A program made the translations under genes and the position numbers. From positions 5,549,826-5,613,825 of the forward strand of contig CM042090.1 of assembly GCA_023512835.1 (NCBI GenBank): DNA of 64,000 bases, written 5' to 3'. Below, piece after piece: positions 50,408 to 61,956 of the stretch (position 1 is its first letter; the number at the start of each line of letters is the position of its first letter). A model generated the notes under the pieces. The model was not told where the DNA came from and did no database searches. It saw nothing but the letters and a program-made list of their open reading frames with translations. Source of the stretch: Taxillus chinensis (Eukaryota > Streptophyta > Magnoliopsida > Santalales > Loranthaceae).

Positions 50408-50765
50408 TTTACTCTACCCAGCTCAGCCACATCTGCCATCGCCCCAGCCCGTCTGGCCAGGTCCCAGTCCGGCCATCACCCTATTCCCATCCCTAGCGCC
50501 AATTCTACCAGACGAGCCTTAGTCCGCCATCACCCAAGCCCCAATCCGCCGTTACCCAGTCCGGCCATCGCCCCAGTCCCAGTCCGGCAAGCCCAGCCCC
50601 AGTCAGCCATCACCCGAGCCAGTCTGGCCAGCCTAGCCCAGCCCCAGTCCGCCATCGCCCAATCCACCATGGCCTAGTCTGCCATCGCCCCAGCCCGTCT
50701 GGCTAGCCTAGTCCCAATCCGGCTAGCCCAGCCCCAATCTGCCATTGCCCTAGTCCGCTACATCG
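50408..50765. repeat. Degenerate C-rich minisatellite
   Basis: Irregular copies of a unit like ccagtccgccatcgccccag, 20-40 bases each, extending past the right end of the element. Confidence 0.75.
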
Positions 50766-51578
50766 ACCGTGAGCAAAAACAACAGAAAAAAGAAAGATAG
50801 CACAGTAACAATAATGCGTTAAATATGACACAACACTGTATCGGATGCTAAAATAAAGTAGTGTTTAACGGTTCGTTGGAGACCCGGTTTTTCATTTTTG
50901 CTCTGACCCTTTACTTTAGCGTCGTGGTTGGAGATGGGCAGAAAAAAAAAACGCAGGGACAAAAGTTGTATTATGTAAACTGTAAGTGTAAAGTGTGAGT
51001 ATAGAGTCCAACCCCTCTTAACTTAAGACAAAACAAGCATACACAAAAGTGTCTTTATTTCAGAAACCTCTTTAGCCCGCCCACACCCCCCTTCCTCGTG
51101 ACATTCGTGCCATTTCTCTTTACTGATATAGTATTATTATTATATATGAAGAAACAACCAAAAACTAAAAACATGGAGAGCTAGTGAGCAACGCCTCCAA
51201 TAATCGTGGTAGGGTCGAGTGTTGGCAAAATTGATGATGGGTTCAAATATATAGAGGCAATAATAGTACGCTAGAGAATTGATCATTTCTTAGCAATGAA
51301 TTACAAAATTCTCAAAGAAGCTCAATAAAGGGTCATCTGCCCACCCAACTTCCTTCTCTGCCTGCCAAACAGCCAAAGTGGTACAATGTTTTAAATAATT
51401 TTCAAATTCAATTTAAAAAAATGAAAAAAAAAAGTGGCTAGATCAAGTAGGGCACCGAGTAATCATCATATATACACATCTGAGAATTTTAATTAGTACA
51501 GCATTTTTTTTTTAAAACGCAACGCTAGAAAAAGAACAAAGGAAAGTTGCAAAAATGCTAAAAGTTGGGGCGAACAAA
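50766..51578. other. No gene; downstream side of the WRKY gene
   Basis: AT-rich spacer. The part nearest 51578 is probably the WRKY 3' UTR, since the gene is read from the minus strand. Confidence 0.5.
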
Positions 51579-52224
51579 TCAAGAAGGGGGATGAACCAAA
51601 ACCCTATCATCAAAAACATTGCTCCTGAGAAAGCTGGTGATGAATGATGAAGGAGTGGGCAGTTCTCCAAGCTCCTCAAAGAAGTCATTTTCTTCTGAAT
51701 TGGGCGTGGAATTGAAGGTCATGAGATGGGGATAAGAGAGTGGCTCACGCTCTTCTTCGTCAAGGGGGAGACTACCCTGAAGGCTCTCTTCAAATAGAGG
51801 ATCGTTTGCATTCTCTTCTTGGTTGTGTATGGGGGATGATTCCACATAGTGGAACAATGATTGGTTGTCAGAACTTGTGATTGCGGTTTCTGGCTCTTCC
51901 TGTTCCCGATTTTCTTTGTCTTCCTGCTTCCTCTCTTGTTCCTCGCGGAGATTTAGATCCTGTGGACTGCTGTTGCTGTTGGGCCGTTCATCTTTTGGGA
52001 TCTGTGGTGTTGATGAGGGTGGCAGTTGTTGGTCAGGGCCTGTTGGGGTATGATTATGGGTGGAGGTGTAAGTGACTATGAGAACTGAAGCATCTGTTTT
52101 GCACCTCTCCACCTGCTTTTTAGCTGAGCAACCTTTTGATGTGCTACACCTGTAATATCCCCTGCACCTCAACAGCAGCGCCGAATTAAACTTTATCATA
52201 CATATATATACATATATATATATA

Positions 52225-52283
<59 letters not shown>

Positions 52284-52787
52284 GAAGAAATGGGAGGATC
52301 CTCTCTGTAATTTCAATGGTTCCAGTACAACCCGTAAGGCAAACTTTTTACAATTATACAGCGGTGAAGACAATTTTTTTTTTTTGAAAGGGTGTGAAAC
52401 TCAGATGGGGGTTGGATCTAACAGGAGTGAAGAAAATGTAATGACCCGAGGAAATGCATAAAAATCATTTAGTAAAATGCATTTGCGTGCTATGCACCTC
52501 GGATAAGGAGAGCCTTTGATGGGCTTTTGGCCATACTTCCTCCAAGACCATGAATCAGGAGGAGGCCCCTCACTCTTGTGCTTCCCACCACTCCCAATAA
52601 TGTTCACTCTTACCACAGTCTTCTCAACCGCCTTCCTACACACATGAAAGCCATCAAATTAAGATTACTGTTTTTCTTAAAAGGAAAAGAAGATAAATGA
52701 AGAACAATAACAAAAATTTCCCTAAATATGGAAATCAATTAAACACATTTCTCACCTCCTTGGCTTAAGCTCATTGGGAACGTCCAT
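51579..52787 (-). CDS. WRKY transcription factor, group IIe (WRKY65/69-like)
   Basis: Nuclear DNA-binding protein expected to recognise W-box promoter elements. Exons on the minus strand: 52787-52756, 52635-52498, 52161-51579, GT-AG and in phase, 250 residues. The single WRKY domain carries WRKYGQK at 42-48 and a C2H2 zinc site with C62, C68, H92 and H94. The intron after PYPR is the typical placement for group II domains other than IIa and IIb. The rest is acidic (Glu/Asp-rich from about 110), plausibly an activation region. The start is the only ATG in the open frame upstream of the domain; the frame is open further upstream but holds no other ATG. Short length and [11 protein letters not shown] favour the WRKY65/69 branch. 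Intron 2 contains GA and AT repeats. Confidence 0.92.
52200..52280. repeat. AT-rich and (GA)n repeats in WRKY intron 2
   Basis: Short tata-rich tract followed by about 25 GA units (52230-52280). The Ser/Leu repeat frame read here on the minus strand is intronic. Confidence 0.9.
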
Positions 52788-54050
52788 GACTGAAGATAGG
52801 TCCCTTATGTTCACTGCTTCCAATTTTTGCCAACCAGGTGATGAGAGAGAAGATTTTTTCAATGGAGAAGGAGTTGCGGGAGGAGAAGCAACAAGAAAGT
52901 GGATCAGTACCAGCGGCCCAATTGATTAAGAGAGAGAAAAGGGAGGGAGAGAGATGAGAGCAATGAAAGATAGGCGACAAAACCAAACACCAAGTTGCTT
53001 TCTCTCGTTCTGTTTCACTCATTTAATATAAAGCCAGGTCACAACACCACCCATGCCCTTGTAATAAACAAGTCCACCCAAACCCATACAAGTGCTTTGC
53101 CTTATTCAACAACTTCACTAGATATTTCATATCTCATGTCCTGATGTACATCTCCCGAAGGATACAGCTATGCCCATGGAGCACATAACAATCACAAATT
53201 CGTTTCCTATATTTTATTACTTTATTTTCTTTTTAGAGAGAATTGTATTGTTAGGACAGTCGTTCTGCTTTTCTATATTTTTTTTAATTTTACGTATTTA
53301 AATTAATATTTTTTTTCTATAGAAATATATATTACAATAGAATAATTAAAATAATATTTTTTTATTTTTATTTAATAATATTTTTTTTATAATTTAATAT
53401 AGAATAAAAGTAAAAGTTACGAAAAATGTAAATGAGAGATATGAAAGAAATTTTTTATATATAATTTTATAATTATATGAAGTTAACAGTATTTTTCAAT
53501 ATGTTAGAAAAGATTATACAAATCATATAGAGAAAGTTAAATATAAGACGTCTATTGTGAGATTAATTTTATGACTTTTTAACTTTTTCTCCCTAAATTT
53601 AAGAAAACAGACTTCTATAAAAAATATGATACTAGTATTCTTCGTAAAATACTTTTTATCAATTAAACTTAATTAATAGAGTAGTATGGTGTATTGTTGA
53701 TTTTTTATTTTTCTTTTGACAAAATCTACACCAGCAAAAACAAAAATAAAAATGGAAATGTCTTGCACCTCTCGGGGTGCAACCCAATAGCACTGTTTCC
53801 CACAACATTGGCATGATCAGCATACCATACATATGCCATACATGATTCAAGCATATTGGAATAATCGATTATTGGATAGTTTCCACACCTTCGAGTAGAT
53901 TGTAGCAGACGTTGAGTTTTAATCTACACCAAAGCCATCATGTTCTTCTGGAACGCGCGCCCAAATCACTCACATCTAAGAGGAGCTAAGCTATAGAAAA
54001 ATGAAGAAAGATATATTTTTAAAATGTTTACTACTATTAGCAAAATGCTA
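52788..54050. other. WRKY promoter side and AT-rich spacer
   Basis: 52850-53040 is purine-rich on the plus strand and probably the 5' leader of the WRKY gene. 53190-53650 is very AT-rich. No gene recognised. Confidence 0.45.
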
Positions 54051-54054
54051 CCCA

Positions 54055-54435
54055 TGCCAATGTGTATTATTAAAGTACATAGAAGTTGAGTAGGCATAGA
54101 AGTTGTTCTATCTCAAGAGAAGAGGCTTATTACATTCCTTAGTGGGAAGCTATATGAAACCAGAAGGAAGTGAATTATTCATGACAAAGAATTCTATGAT
54201 GTTGTGAGAAATTTGAAGATATGGGAGCACTATCTCATAGCCAAAGACTTTATTGTTTATACGAATCATTAAGTTTTGAAATATTAAAGTACCCAAAAGC
54301 AAATTTGGAGTGATATACATGCTAGGTGGTCAGCTTATATAGGTAAATTTCCTTATAAGTTGATTCACAAGTTAGGGTAACAAAATAAAGTGGCTGATGC
54401 TTTGACTTGAAGAGTGGATTTGATGAAGATCCTTA
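54055..54435 (+). pseudogene. Gypsy RNase H remnant (left part of the host element)
   Basis: Decayed RNase H: the frame contains EFYDVVRNLKIWEHYLIAKD-like sequence followed by a VYTNH block in place of the usual xxTDH. A later stretch matches the ADALSRRVDL region with mutations (tggctgatgctttgac). The element is interrupted at 54435 and continues at 58224. Confidence 0.7.
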
Positions 54436-55060
54436 TAGCTCGTTTCGTACACGGGAATAATTTTGGAAGGAATGGAATAAACAAGATAATAAGATTGACA
54501 TGAGAAAGGAATAGAATTTTTTTATTGCCTTTACCGTGTTTGGTATATAAGGTAATAGATGGTAATAATTTAATACAATTATAAAAATATCCCCATACAA
54601 AATATTTTATTATTACAAAAATATTTTTTATGACCTTTCCTTCTTCCTCTCTCGCTCCATTTTCTTCCTCGCCTAAGCATGGATGTTTTCTTCGTCAAGC
54701 CACAACGGTACTTGTTGCCCCTGCCGTTGCGTCCTCCGCCACCCTTGCCGTTGCGTCCTCTGTCGCCAAGCATGCTGTCCTCGCCAAGCCGCAGCGGGAT
54801 CCACCAAGCCTGCCATCCTCGCCAAGCTACACCGGCGGCTGCTGCCTTGCGTCGCGTCCTATGCCGCCCCCACCACTGCAGCAGCAGCCGCTGCCCTGCC
54901 GTCGCATCCATAGAGGTTAAGGCACCTCAGATCTGTCCTCGCCAAGCATGCATGCCATGCTCTGCCGCTTGTTGTGGCTGTGGTTATTGGAATCTGGACA
55001 GATGGAGTCGTTGCCGTGCTTATTTTGGCTTGGAGTCTTGCTGTGCTTGTTATGGCCTGG

Positions 55061-56101
55061 TGTCACGCCCCGAATTTCTAACCTGAGGAAACTGATTCGT
55101 GACTCCCCTTTACCCATGCAGTGGATAAGGGGGTTGGGTTAGATAATACCACACAACTTCACAATCATCCACGATAAATGTTCACAAGACAAACCACATA
55201 TCTTTATTAAATTCAAATATCTTTTATATCATTTCCCCCTTGAGGTTACAATAGTTTCTCAAATTAACATAAGATGAAACAATAAAACAATAAACTCAGT
55301 CTTCCACCTTGGTGTCCCACCTAACGCCTATAGGTTCTTAAAAAGAAAAACAAATCACAACAGGAGGGATGAGCAACCACAGCTTAGTAGGGATCACGTC
55401 TCCCCAACCCATCCCATGCTCCTAGCATCTACATGATGACATGCACAAGTGAAGTGTTGTGACAATAAAATATAAATAGGTTATGAACAACCTTTATAAT
55501 TAAGGCAACATATAAGTAAGCACAACCATAGCCACAACCACACAAGCTTCCACAACTACAGCCACGCAGGCTACCACAACCACAGTCACACAGGCTTCAC
55601 AGCCACACATTCTATCACAGTTCCTCGTAAACACACTTTCAAGCACAACACAACATTGCATGTCTACAACACATCAAATATCATATGTATTTAACAACCA
55701 TCATACAAGCCACAATTGAGTTAAATTCACATAATGCATTTTCACCCACGACCCTCCTATAATTCCTAAGGTTTCCCATGAGGAACGCAACATGGACGAA
55801 CGCAACTATGCCACGAAATGAACCTTTAATTCTTACTAACCCCGAAACCATCAACACCCTCAAGCACAACATGCCAATAAAGAACAACATTCATATAGGA
55901 GATCACACCTATATAAATTTACATATATATACATAAACTACCAATTACCTTAAGGTCTAACCCTAAAATAGGTTTAAGAGAGGTACAAAATCCCTACCTC
56001 GAATTTGGTTGCGCTAGGGTTTGAAATCGAAAGATCCCCTAGCTCTTTGCTCCTCCCCAAAGGCATCTCTCTCTCTCTAAGAACGCAATGGTAACGAACG
56101 G

Positions 56102-56138
<37 letters not shown>

Positions 56139-56704
56139 GCGACGGCGGCTTCAGAAGTACAAAACCCTAAAATCGTAAAACAGAAAATAATATGAAAAAA
56201 CACGTTGTCGTAAGACAACGTTGACCAAAAATAGCCGGGATTGATCACATCAACCACCCTTTTCTCACGTCGACCAGACCTCACATCAACCAATCCTCAC
56301 ATCGGACAAGGTTGACTTACAGCTGGGTTGACCACATCGACCTCACATTGATCACTTTTTCGCATCAACCAACACACGCGGAAAAGCTCTCGGGAAATTA
56401 TACTTTGTCGACCTCGACTAGACATCATCCTCACGTCGACTTCATCTTGGATCGACCAAAACTTAAACGACACACGTTGACCATGTCGATCGCTCATTCT
56501 GTCAGGCCAACCACGTTGACCCTTGACACATCGACCAAGGCTACATCTACCAGCCTACACACGAAATTCCAACTCAGCTTCCTCCAAAATAATTTTGTTT
56601 CTAGGGCGTTGCGCCCTCGGACTCCCGCTAACCGTCTGGGCAAGAGTCCTTGCTCGAACGCATAACTGACTAACTCCTCACATCCCAAAACACAGGTCAT
56701 TACA
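55061..56704 (-). repeat. 3' LTR of the nested gypsy
   Basis: 1644 bp. It contains a degenerate array of cgttgaccacatcgac-like units (about 56215-56540) and a CT microsatellite (56100-56138). Confidence 0.85.
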
Positions 56705-57243
56705 TCCTCTCCCCCTTAAGACTTTTCATCCTCGAAAAGAATCAACATGCTAAGTAGAACCGCTAGGAATAACAAACACATGCAACCCATTATGCAAAAC
56801 CGCAAGCCATAACACCCAAATGGATCATACACCACACATATCACATAACAGGATATACGTCAACAAACTCAACAAAGTAACAAAGCACCACCATAATGCA
56901 TATAACATATATCTGTATGTCGCAAATACACTTCTCAAATATAAATACATGTCTCAAAAGGACAATACACAACACATCATGAACAACAAGCAAATAAAAC
57001 CTTATCACTGTCTCTTGGCCAAAAGCCACCTACCCACCCTCAAGATTATTCGTCCTCGAACAACTCCGGGTGTTACTAACGCATCAAGGACTCACATTCT
57101 CATGTCTCCTCCTCAATGCCACGGTGCTGCTACAACACGTGAACCAATGGGATAGCGCGTCCACACAAAAGCTTCTTCCGTCGATCTAATATCCGGATAG
57201 GAGCCTCAACAACAAACATGTCATCCTCAATATCCAATGTCCC

Positions 57244-57890
57244 CTAATCAATCATATGAGTTGGGTCAGGATGATACTTTCTCAACTGGGACACATAAAA
57301 CACATTGTGTACCCAACTCAACTGCGATGGTAATGCTAATCGGTAGGCTACTGGCCCCATACGACCCAAAATCTCAAAAGGACCGATAAACCGTGGAGAT
57401 AGCTTGGAACCTCTCCCAAACCGCCGATGCCCATGACACTGAGAAACACGGAGGAACACGTGATCTCCCACAGAAAACTCCAAAGGTCGCCACCGTTGAT
57501 CTGCATAAGATTTTTGTCGATTTTGAGCTGACAATAAGTGCTGACGAATCAACTTGACCTTCTCAGTAGCCTCTTGAACTAACTGTGGTCCCAAGAGAGC
57601 TACCTCCCCTACCTCAGTCCAGCACAAAGGTGACCGACACATCCTGCCATATAACGCCTCAAAAGGAGCCACCTAATGGATGCCTGATAACTGTTATTGT
57701 AGGAAAACTCCACCAAAGGAAGGTGAGTTGCCCACGAGCCCCCAAAATCCAGCACACAGGCCTTCAATATGTCTTCCAATGTCTGATTCGTTCTCCCTGT
57801 CTGACCGTCAGTCTCAGGATAAAAAGTTGTACTCATGCTAAGCTTTGTCCCCATAGCCTCTTGCAAGCTTGCCCAAGAAGATTTACCAAA
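57244..57890 (-). pseudogene. Gypsy integrase C-terminal half
   Basis: On the minus strand, 57890-57690 has the core end (YPETDGQTGRTNQTLE, then PLVEFSYNNSYQASI). 57672-57244 continues with the classic gypsy block APFEALYGRMCRSPLCW and the C-terminal domain (KLSPRFIGPFEILGRMGPVAYRL). A frameshift or stop near 57675 separates the two parts. Well conserved compared with the other gypsy remnants, so probably a younger copy. Confidence 0.85.
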
Positions 57891-58223
57891 CGCACAACTA
57901 ACTAACTCCTCACATCCCAAAACACGAGTCATTACACCTAGAGTCTTGCCGTTCTTGTTGCGGCCATGGAGGTCACCATTTGTAGTTGTTGTGCGTGTCG
58001 CGGGATGAAGAAAGAGAAGGTCAAAAATGATAAAAAGTTTCTCTTATGCAAGGGAACCTTTATAAACCTAGGGTAAGGGGGAATCAACTTACCCTTATTT
58101 GGGGGTATAATATTCCCATGGGAATCGTTGATTTCCCTCTCATTTGCGTACCAAACGTGGGAAAGGAATGAAATTTGATTCCTTTCCTTTCCTTTCCTTT
58201 CCCGCGTGCCAAACATGCACTTA

Positions 58224-58872
58224 ATGTCGAAGTTGTAGGTTCATAACTATTAAGGGATCTATATATGAGAGATCATGATTTTAAATATATTTGGGCCAAA
58301 TATCTTGAGCTACAAATATATGATAACTTTTATATTTATGATATATTTCTTATAAAGAGTGGGCAACTCTGTCTTTCATGTACCTCTCTTCATGAAAAGG
58401 TTATTTGAAACTTACATTGTTAAGGTCTAGTAATAAAAGAAGGGACGTAATAAAAGAGTGATATTATTGTCATAAATTGTGAAGGTATGTAACAAATATT
58501 GTATTAAGATGTTATACATGTCAAATTAAAAAGGCACAACAATAAATATTAGATTGTATATGCCATTGTCAATTCCAAAATATATTTTGGGATGATCTAT
58601 CAATAGATTTTGTCTTAAGATTGTCAAGAACAAAACAAGATATGGATTCTGTGTTTGTTGTAGTTGATATGTTTTCTAAGATGACATACTTTTTACCTTA
58701 TGAGAAGATTGCATATCCATATTATATAGCCAAGCTATTTTATAGGGAGGTTGTAAAGTTGCATGGAGTGTCAAAGACTATTACTTTTGATCGTAATACG
58801 AAATTTCTTAGCCATTTTTGGATGACAATTTAGATGATGTTTAATTCATCATTGAATTTTAGTTACGCGACA
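58224..58872 (+). pseudogene. Gypsy integrase N-terminal part (host element, continued)
   Basis: Continues the plus-strand gypsy from 54432. Stops occur near 58255, but the integrase core is readable at 58621-58830: [19 protein letters not shown] with the catalytic Asp, then [20 protein letters not shown]. The frame breaks shortly before the TRIM insertion. Confidence 0.8.
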
Positions 58873-59340
58873 TGTAATAGTCCAAGTCTCCCGTAGCACG
58901 ATATTATCCGATTTAAGGCCCAAGCCAATCCCCGATTTTATTCTTGGTAATACCACACAGACACCCCAAAAGGTCTCATACCAGGGGAGGTATCCACGCC
59001 CTCTTATGAGGCATGCTTCATTCTCCTCCCTAGCTGATGTGGGACTTGCAAAGTCCTCAGACTCCACAATCCACCCCCTTTAGGAGCTCCACGTCCCTGT
59101 GGGACTATGGCACACTGACTCGGTCTCCAACTCTGTTACCATTTGTAATAGTCCAAGCTCCTCATAGCACGATATTGTCCGGTTTAGGGCCCAAGTCCAA
59201 TCTATGATTTTATTCTTGCCAGTGTCACACTGGCACCCCAAAAGGCCTCGTGCCAGGAGAGATATCCACGCCCTCTTATGAGGCACGCTTCGTTCTCCTC
59301 CCTAACCGATGTGGGACTTGCAAAGTCCTCATACTCTACA
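58873..59340 (-). mobile_element. Short TRIM (Katydid-like) with perfect target duplication
   Basis: LTRs of 196 bp (58873-59068) and 197 bp (59144-59340) enclose only 75 bases. Both LTRs start tgtaatagtccaag and contain gatgtgggacttgcaaagtc. On the minus strand a Met-tRNA primer-binding site (tggtaacagagttgg) adjoins the right LTR, and a purine tract (aaagggggtgg) the left one. The 5-bp duplication cgaca flanks it exactly (58868-58872 and 59341-59345). The LTR layout matches Katydid-type TRIMs. Confidence 0.95.
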
Positions 59341-59893
59341 CGACATATCACAAATTGATGGCCAGACAAAGGTGGTAAATAGAATATTACGAAATCTTAT
59401 TCAGAGTATTTATATGGACAAATTGAAATAGTAAGATTTGTTCATAGTACAAACAGAGTTTGCTTAGAACAATGCAATTCATAGTGCTATAGATAGATCT
59501 TCATTTTCTATTGTGTACATAAAGTCTCCTAACCATGCTTTCAATTTTATGAAACTTCCAAAGGTCCCAAGTGGTAGCATTGCGATTGATGACCTTGTCA
59601 AGCTTGTTCAAGAGGTACAAGAGGATGTCAAGAATAAACTAGAAAGAGCTAATGCAAAATATAAGGTGGAAGCTAAGAAACATCAAAGATTTGAAGTGTT
59701 TATTATTGGAGATGAAGTTATGGTATTTCTTAACGAAGAAAGATTGCATAGTGGTGTGCATAGCAAACTTAAGCAATATGGGCCATACAAGATTTTGAAG
59801 AAGATTAGCGGCAATGCTTATATAGTGGATTTACTAGGCTTGATAGGTATTTTTAAAACTTTCAATATTTTGATCTTATATTATTTCAACTAG
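59341..59893 (+). pseudogene. Gypsy integrase C-terminal part (host element, end)
   Basis: The integrase resumes directly after the TRIM with sequence equivalent to a QIDGQTKVVNR motif. An open stretch at 59513-59893 contains VKNKLERANAKYKVEAKKH and KLKQYGPYKILKKI, the usual C-terminal domain. Confidence 0.8.
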
Positions 59894-59939
59894 ATATGAT
59901 CTTGGGATATCCCAATAATAACTTGAGGACAAATTCTTT

Positions 59940-60328
59940 GCAAGTGTAGGTGAATAACGGAGGCTATCAGGTGTGAAATACAAAGGAGAAATAAAAGTTT
60001 AATCAAAACATCTTTTTATTTAACTATAATTAATTTCTTTTTTATTTCTTTTTTTCTTAGATTAATTTAATTAAATACTACCTAAATTATTTTTTTATTT
60101 TTCATTCATTAAATGTTAAGTTAGAATTTCTATTTTGCTATTAGGTATTTAATTACCGTTGTAACACTCATAGAGACTATAAATACACTACCTAGACTAT
60201 TGTAATATAATAGATAGCTTTACTAAAGAATTAAATTGGATTTTCCAACTTTATCTCTGTTTTATTTAAGTTTATTGATTTAGGGATGAATTTCTCTTAA
60301 TCAATCAATCTCGTGTTGATTGGTGTTT
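59940..60328 (+). repeat. Probable 3' LTR of the host gypsy
   Basis: Downstream of the pol end, with a promoter-like ctataaatacac at about 60178 and pyrimidine-rich sequence after it. No second LTR is visible, so limits are uncertain. Confidence 0.4.
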
Positions 60329-60728
60329 GGGTTCGTTGGTGAGCAAAATTTGCTCACCACCATGGTTATCTGGCTTATTTCAAACTTTGTAGATATTTGT
60401 TTAAAATATCAATCATTAGATTGAATATTCATATAGTATATATTATGACTATAAAATCTCAAGGCGATCTAACGGTTAAGTTTTGTGCAAATTCAATTAG
60501 AAAAAAATCTGAAGATAAATAAATAAATTTAAATTTATTAAAATTCATATATTTTCTAATTAAATTTTCACTAACATTAACCGTTAGATCGTCTTGAACT
60601 TTTGCAGGCATGATACATACTATATGAATATTTAATCTAACGGTTAATTTTTAAAACAATTATCGACAAAGATCTAAAATAAATCAGATCACTACAGTGG
60701 TGAGCTGACCTTGTTCACCACCAAATCC
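60329..60728. mobile_element. Hairpin MITE of about 400 bp
   Basis: Long terminal inverted repeats: left gggttcgttggtgagcaaaa and right, read inward, ggatttggtggtgaacaagg. Pairing continues inside over ctcacca, tgatctg/ttatctg and ttatttta/ttatttca. Further in, gatctaacggttaa (60466) faces ttaaccgttagatc (60580), so most of the element folds back. I see no convincing target duplication, so the superfamily is open. Confidence 0.78.
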
Positions 60729-61382
60729 AATCTTAGTTGGGGTTGGTATACATTGCGTTAGAGATTAAATAAACAAGAATAGGGTTGGATTCGGATAGCT
60801 AGCTCTTTGGCATCAATCTTCGGATATTGTAACCTCAGAGCACTAGTAGCAGATTCCCTATATAAGTCCGTTGTCCTAAATTTAGGGAAAAAAAAAATAA
60901 AAAGTCATAAAATCATTTCCACAGCAGATGCTCTATATTTAACTTTCTCTATGGGGTTTGTACAGTGTTTCCAATATATTGAGAAGCACTATAACTCCCT
61001 ATAATTATTAAATTATATTTAAAAATTTTCCCTCACTTCTCTTCTTCATATTTCCCATAACATTAACTTTTATTTTATATTAAATTATAAAAAATTATTA
61101 TTAAATAAAATACGTGATATAAAATATTATTTTAATAATATATAGTTTGATTTAGAAAATCTATTCTACTCTATATTTGAGAAGCAAAAAATAGTTTAAA
61201 ACTATAAATTTAAAAAAATTAATAAGGAAATGGTAGTGCTCTCAAACTTCCTTCTTACCCATAAGTGATGACCTCTTATATTAGTCTTGTTCAAGCTCCT
61301 ATATACTTATAAAACAGTGATTATAATATTAAAATATTTTAAACTGTATTATATATACACACTTATATGTGTGTATATATAC

Positions 61383-61428
<46 letters not shown>

Positions 61429-61956
61429 ATTTATTTGATAACAGAACAGCATCGTCTTGCGAGGGCTCTGTGTTTGACCGCCAGACTCACCGTTGTACAT
61501 TTGGAAGTGCACGATACGGAGAACCATTATCAAGCTCAGCAATTATGCGAGATTCTGTTATGATTAAAGGTGTGTCTAGAATAGACTCAATCGAGTGGTA
61601 GCACGTATAATATGGTAGTTAGTGGTATAGTGGGGTGAGTGGAGGTGGGGAGACTCGAGTGCATGACGTTCCAAGGTTTTATATCGCCTCATTTTCTAAC
61701 CCCGTGTAAAGAAAACCAAATAGAGCATTTATATACTTTGTTGATCTTTAATTATATTTTTCTCCAAGGTAATAATAATCAAGTTATCAAAAATTAAAAA
61801 TCTTCACTAATTAATGCCCCCAAAAGTTGATTTACTGCGTTCTCATGGAAAGATGTAACTTCAAAAACACGCTTTCAGGTGATAATTACGAAGAAGAGAG
61901 GTAGACGTCTCACTCCATAGGAGGACGCGTCTGGGCGTCTTCTGGCTGAGTAGTAC
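60729..61956. other. No gene; AT-rich with microsatellite and a possible small MITE
   Basis: 60837-60933 is bounded by inverted sequences of the gagca...gcag kind (agagcactagtagcaga and agagcatctgctgtgg), perhaps a decayed Tourist-like MITE. (AT)n of about 20 units at 61384-61425. Around 61580-61690 a tRNA-like ctcaatcgagtggtagcac is seen without a clear box B. No coding gene. Confidence 0.45.

Larger units (their letters stand above)
47938..50497. mobile_element. Large nonautonomous element with GC-rich ends and an AT-rich multi-hairpin core
   Basis: The left end (ggaatggtaatggggcggg) and the right end read inward (agggatgggaatagggtga) are loosely inverted. Inside, from 48188 to 50220, strong inverted repeats occur: caaccattaggctaaa at 48199 faces tctaatggttg at 50194, followed on both arms by a long shared stretch (ttttttgttatatatgctta). 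The core is almost pure A/T with several (AT)n runs and codes for nothing. I see no convincing target duplication, so the class is open. Confidence 0.55.
55061..57936 (-). mobile_element. Internally deleted gypsy retrotransposon
   Basis: The 3' LTR is 55061-56704 (1644 bp), starting tgtaatgacctgtg on the minus strand and ending ggcgtgaca, with a polypurine tract (taagggggagagga) next to it. The 5' LTR is reduced to its first 46 bases (57891-57936) and joins directly to integrase sequence, so most of the 5' LTR, gag, protease and RT are deleted. Flanks are cctgg (55056-55060) and cctag (57937-57941), a target duplication with one change. Confidence 0.82.
54436..58220. mobile_element. PIF/Harbinger-like TIR element with captured GC-rich DNA, split by a gypsy
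   Basis: Ends are related inverted repeats: tagctcgtttcgtacacggg on the left and, read inward from the right, gtgcatgtttggcacgcggg. TTA flanks both sides (54433-54435 and 58221-58223). Dropping this segment plus one TTA joins the gypsy pol frame across the site. Without the nested gypsy the element is about 0.9 kb. It has a GC-rich core (54620-55060 and 57940-58060) with repeated ctcgccaagc blocks, and no transposase. Confidence 0.75.

Noticed and set aside
51865..52075. Cys/Ser-rich plus-strand ORFs
   Set aside because: Antisense shadows of the acidic region of the WRKY gene.
54579..55142. Cys/Ala/Pro-rich ORFs on both strands
   Set aside because: GC-rich element core and LTR start; the frames are mutually overlapping and show no domain.
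61560..61700. Possible tRNA gene or SINE
   Set aside because: A box-A-like match only; no box B at the right distance and no cloverleaf visible.
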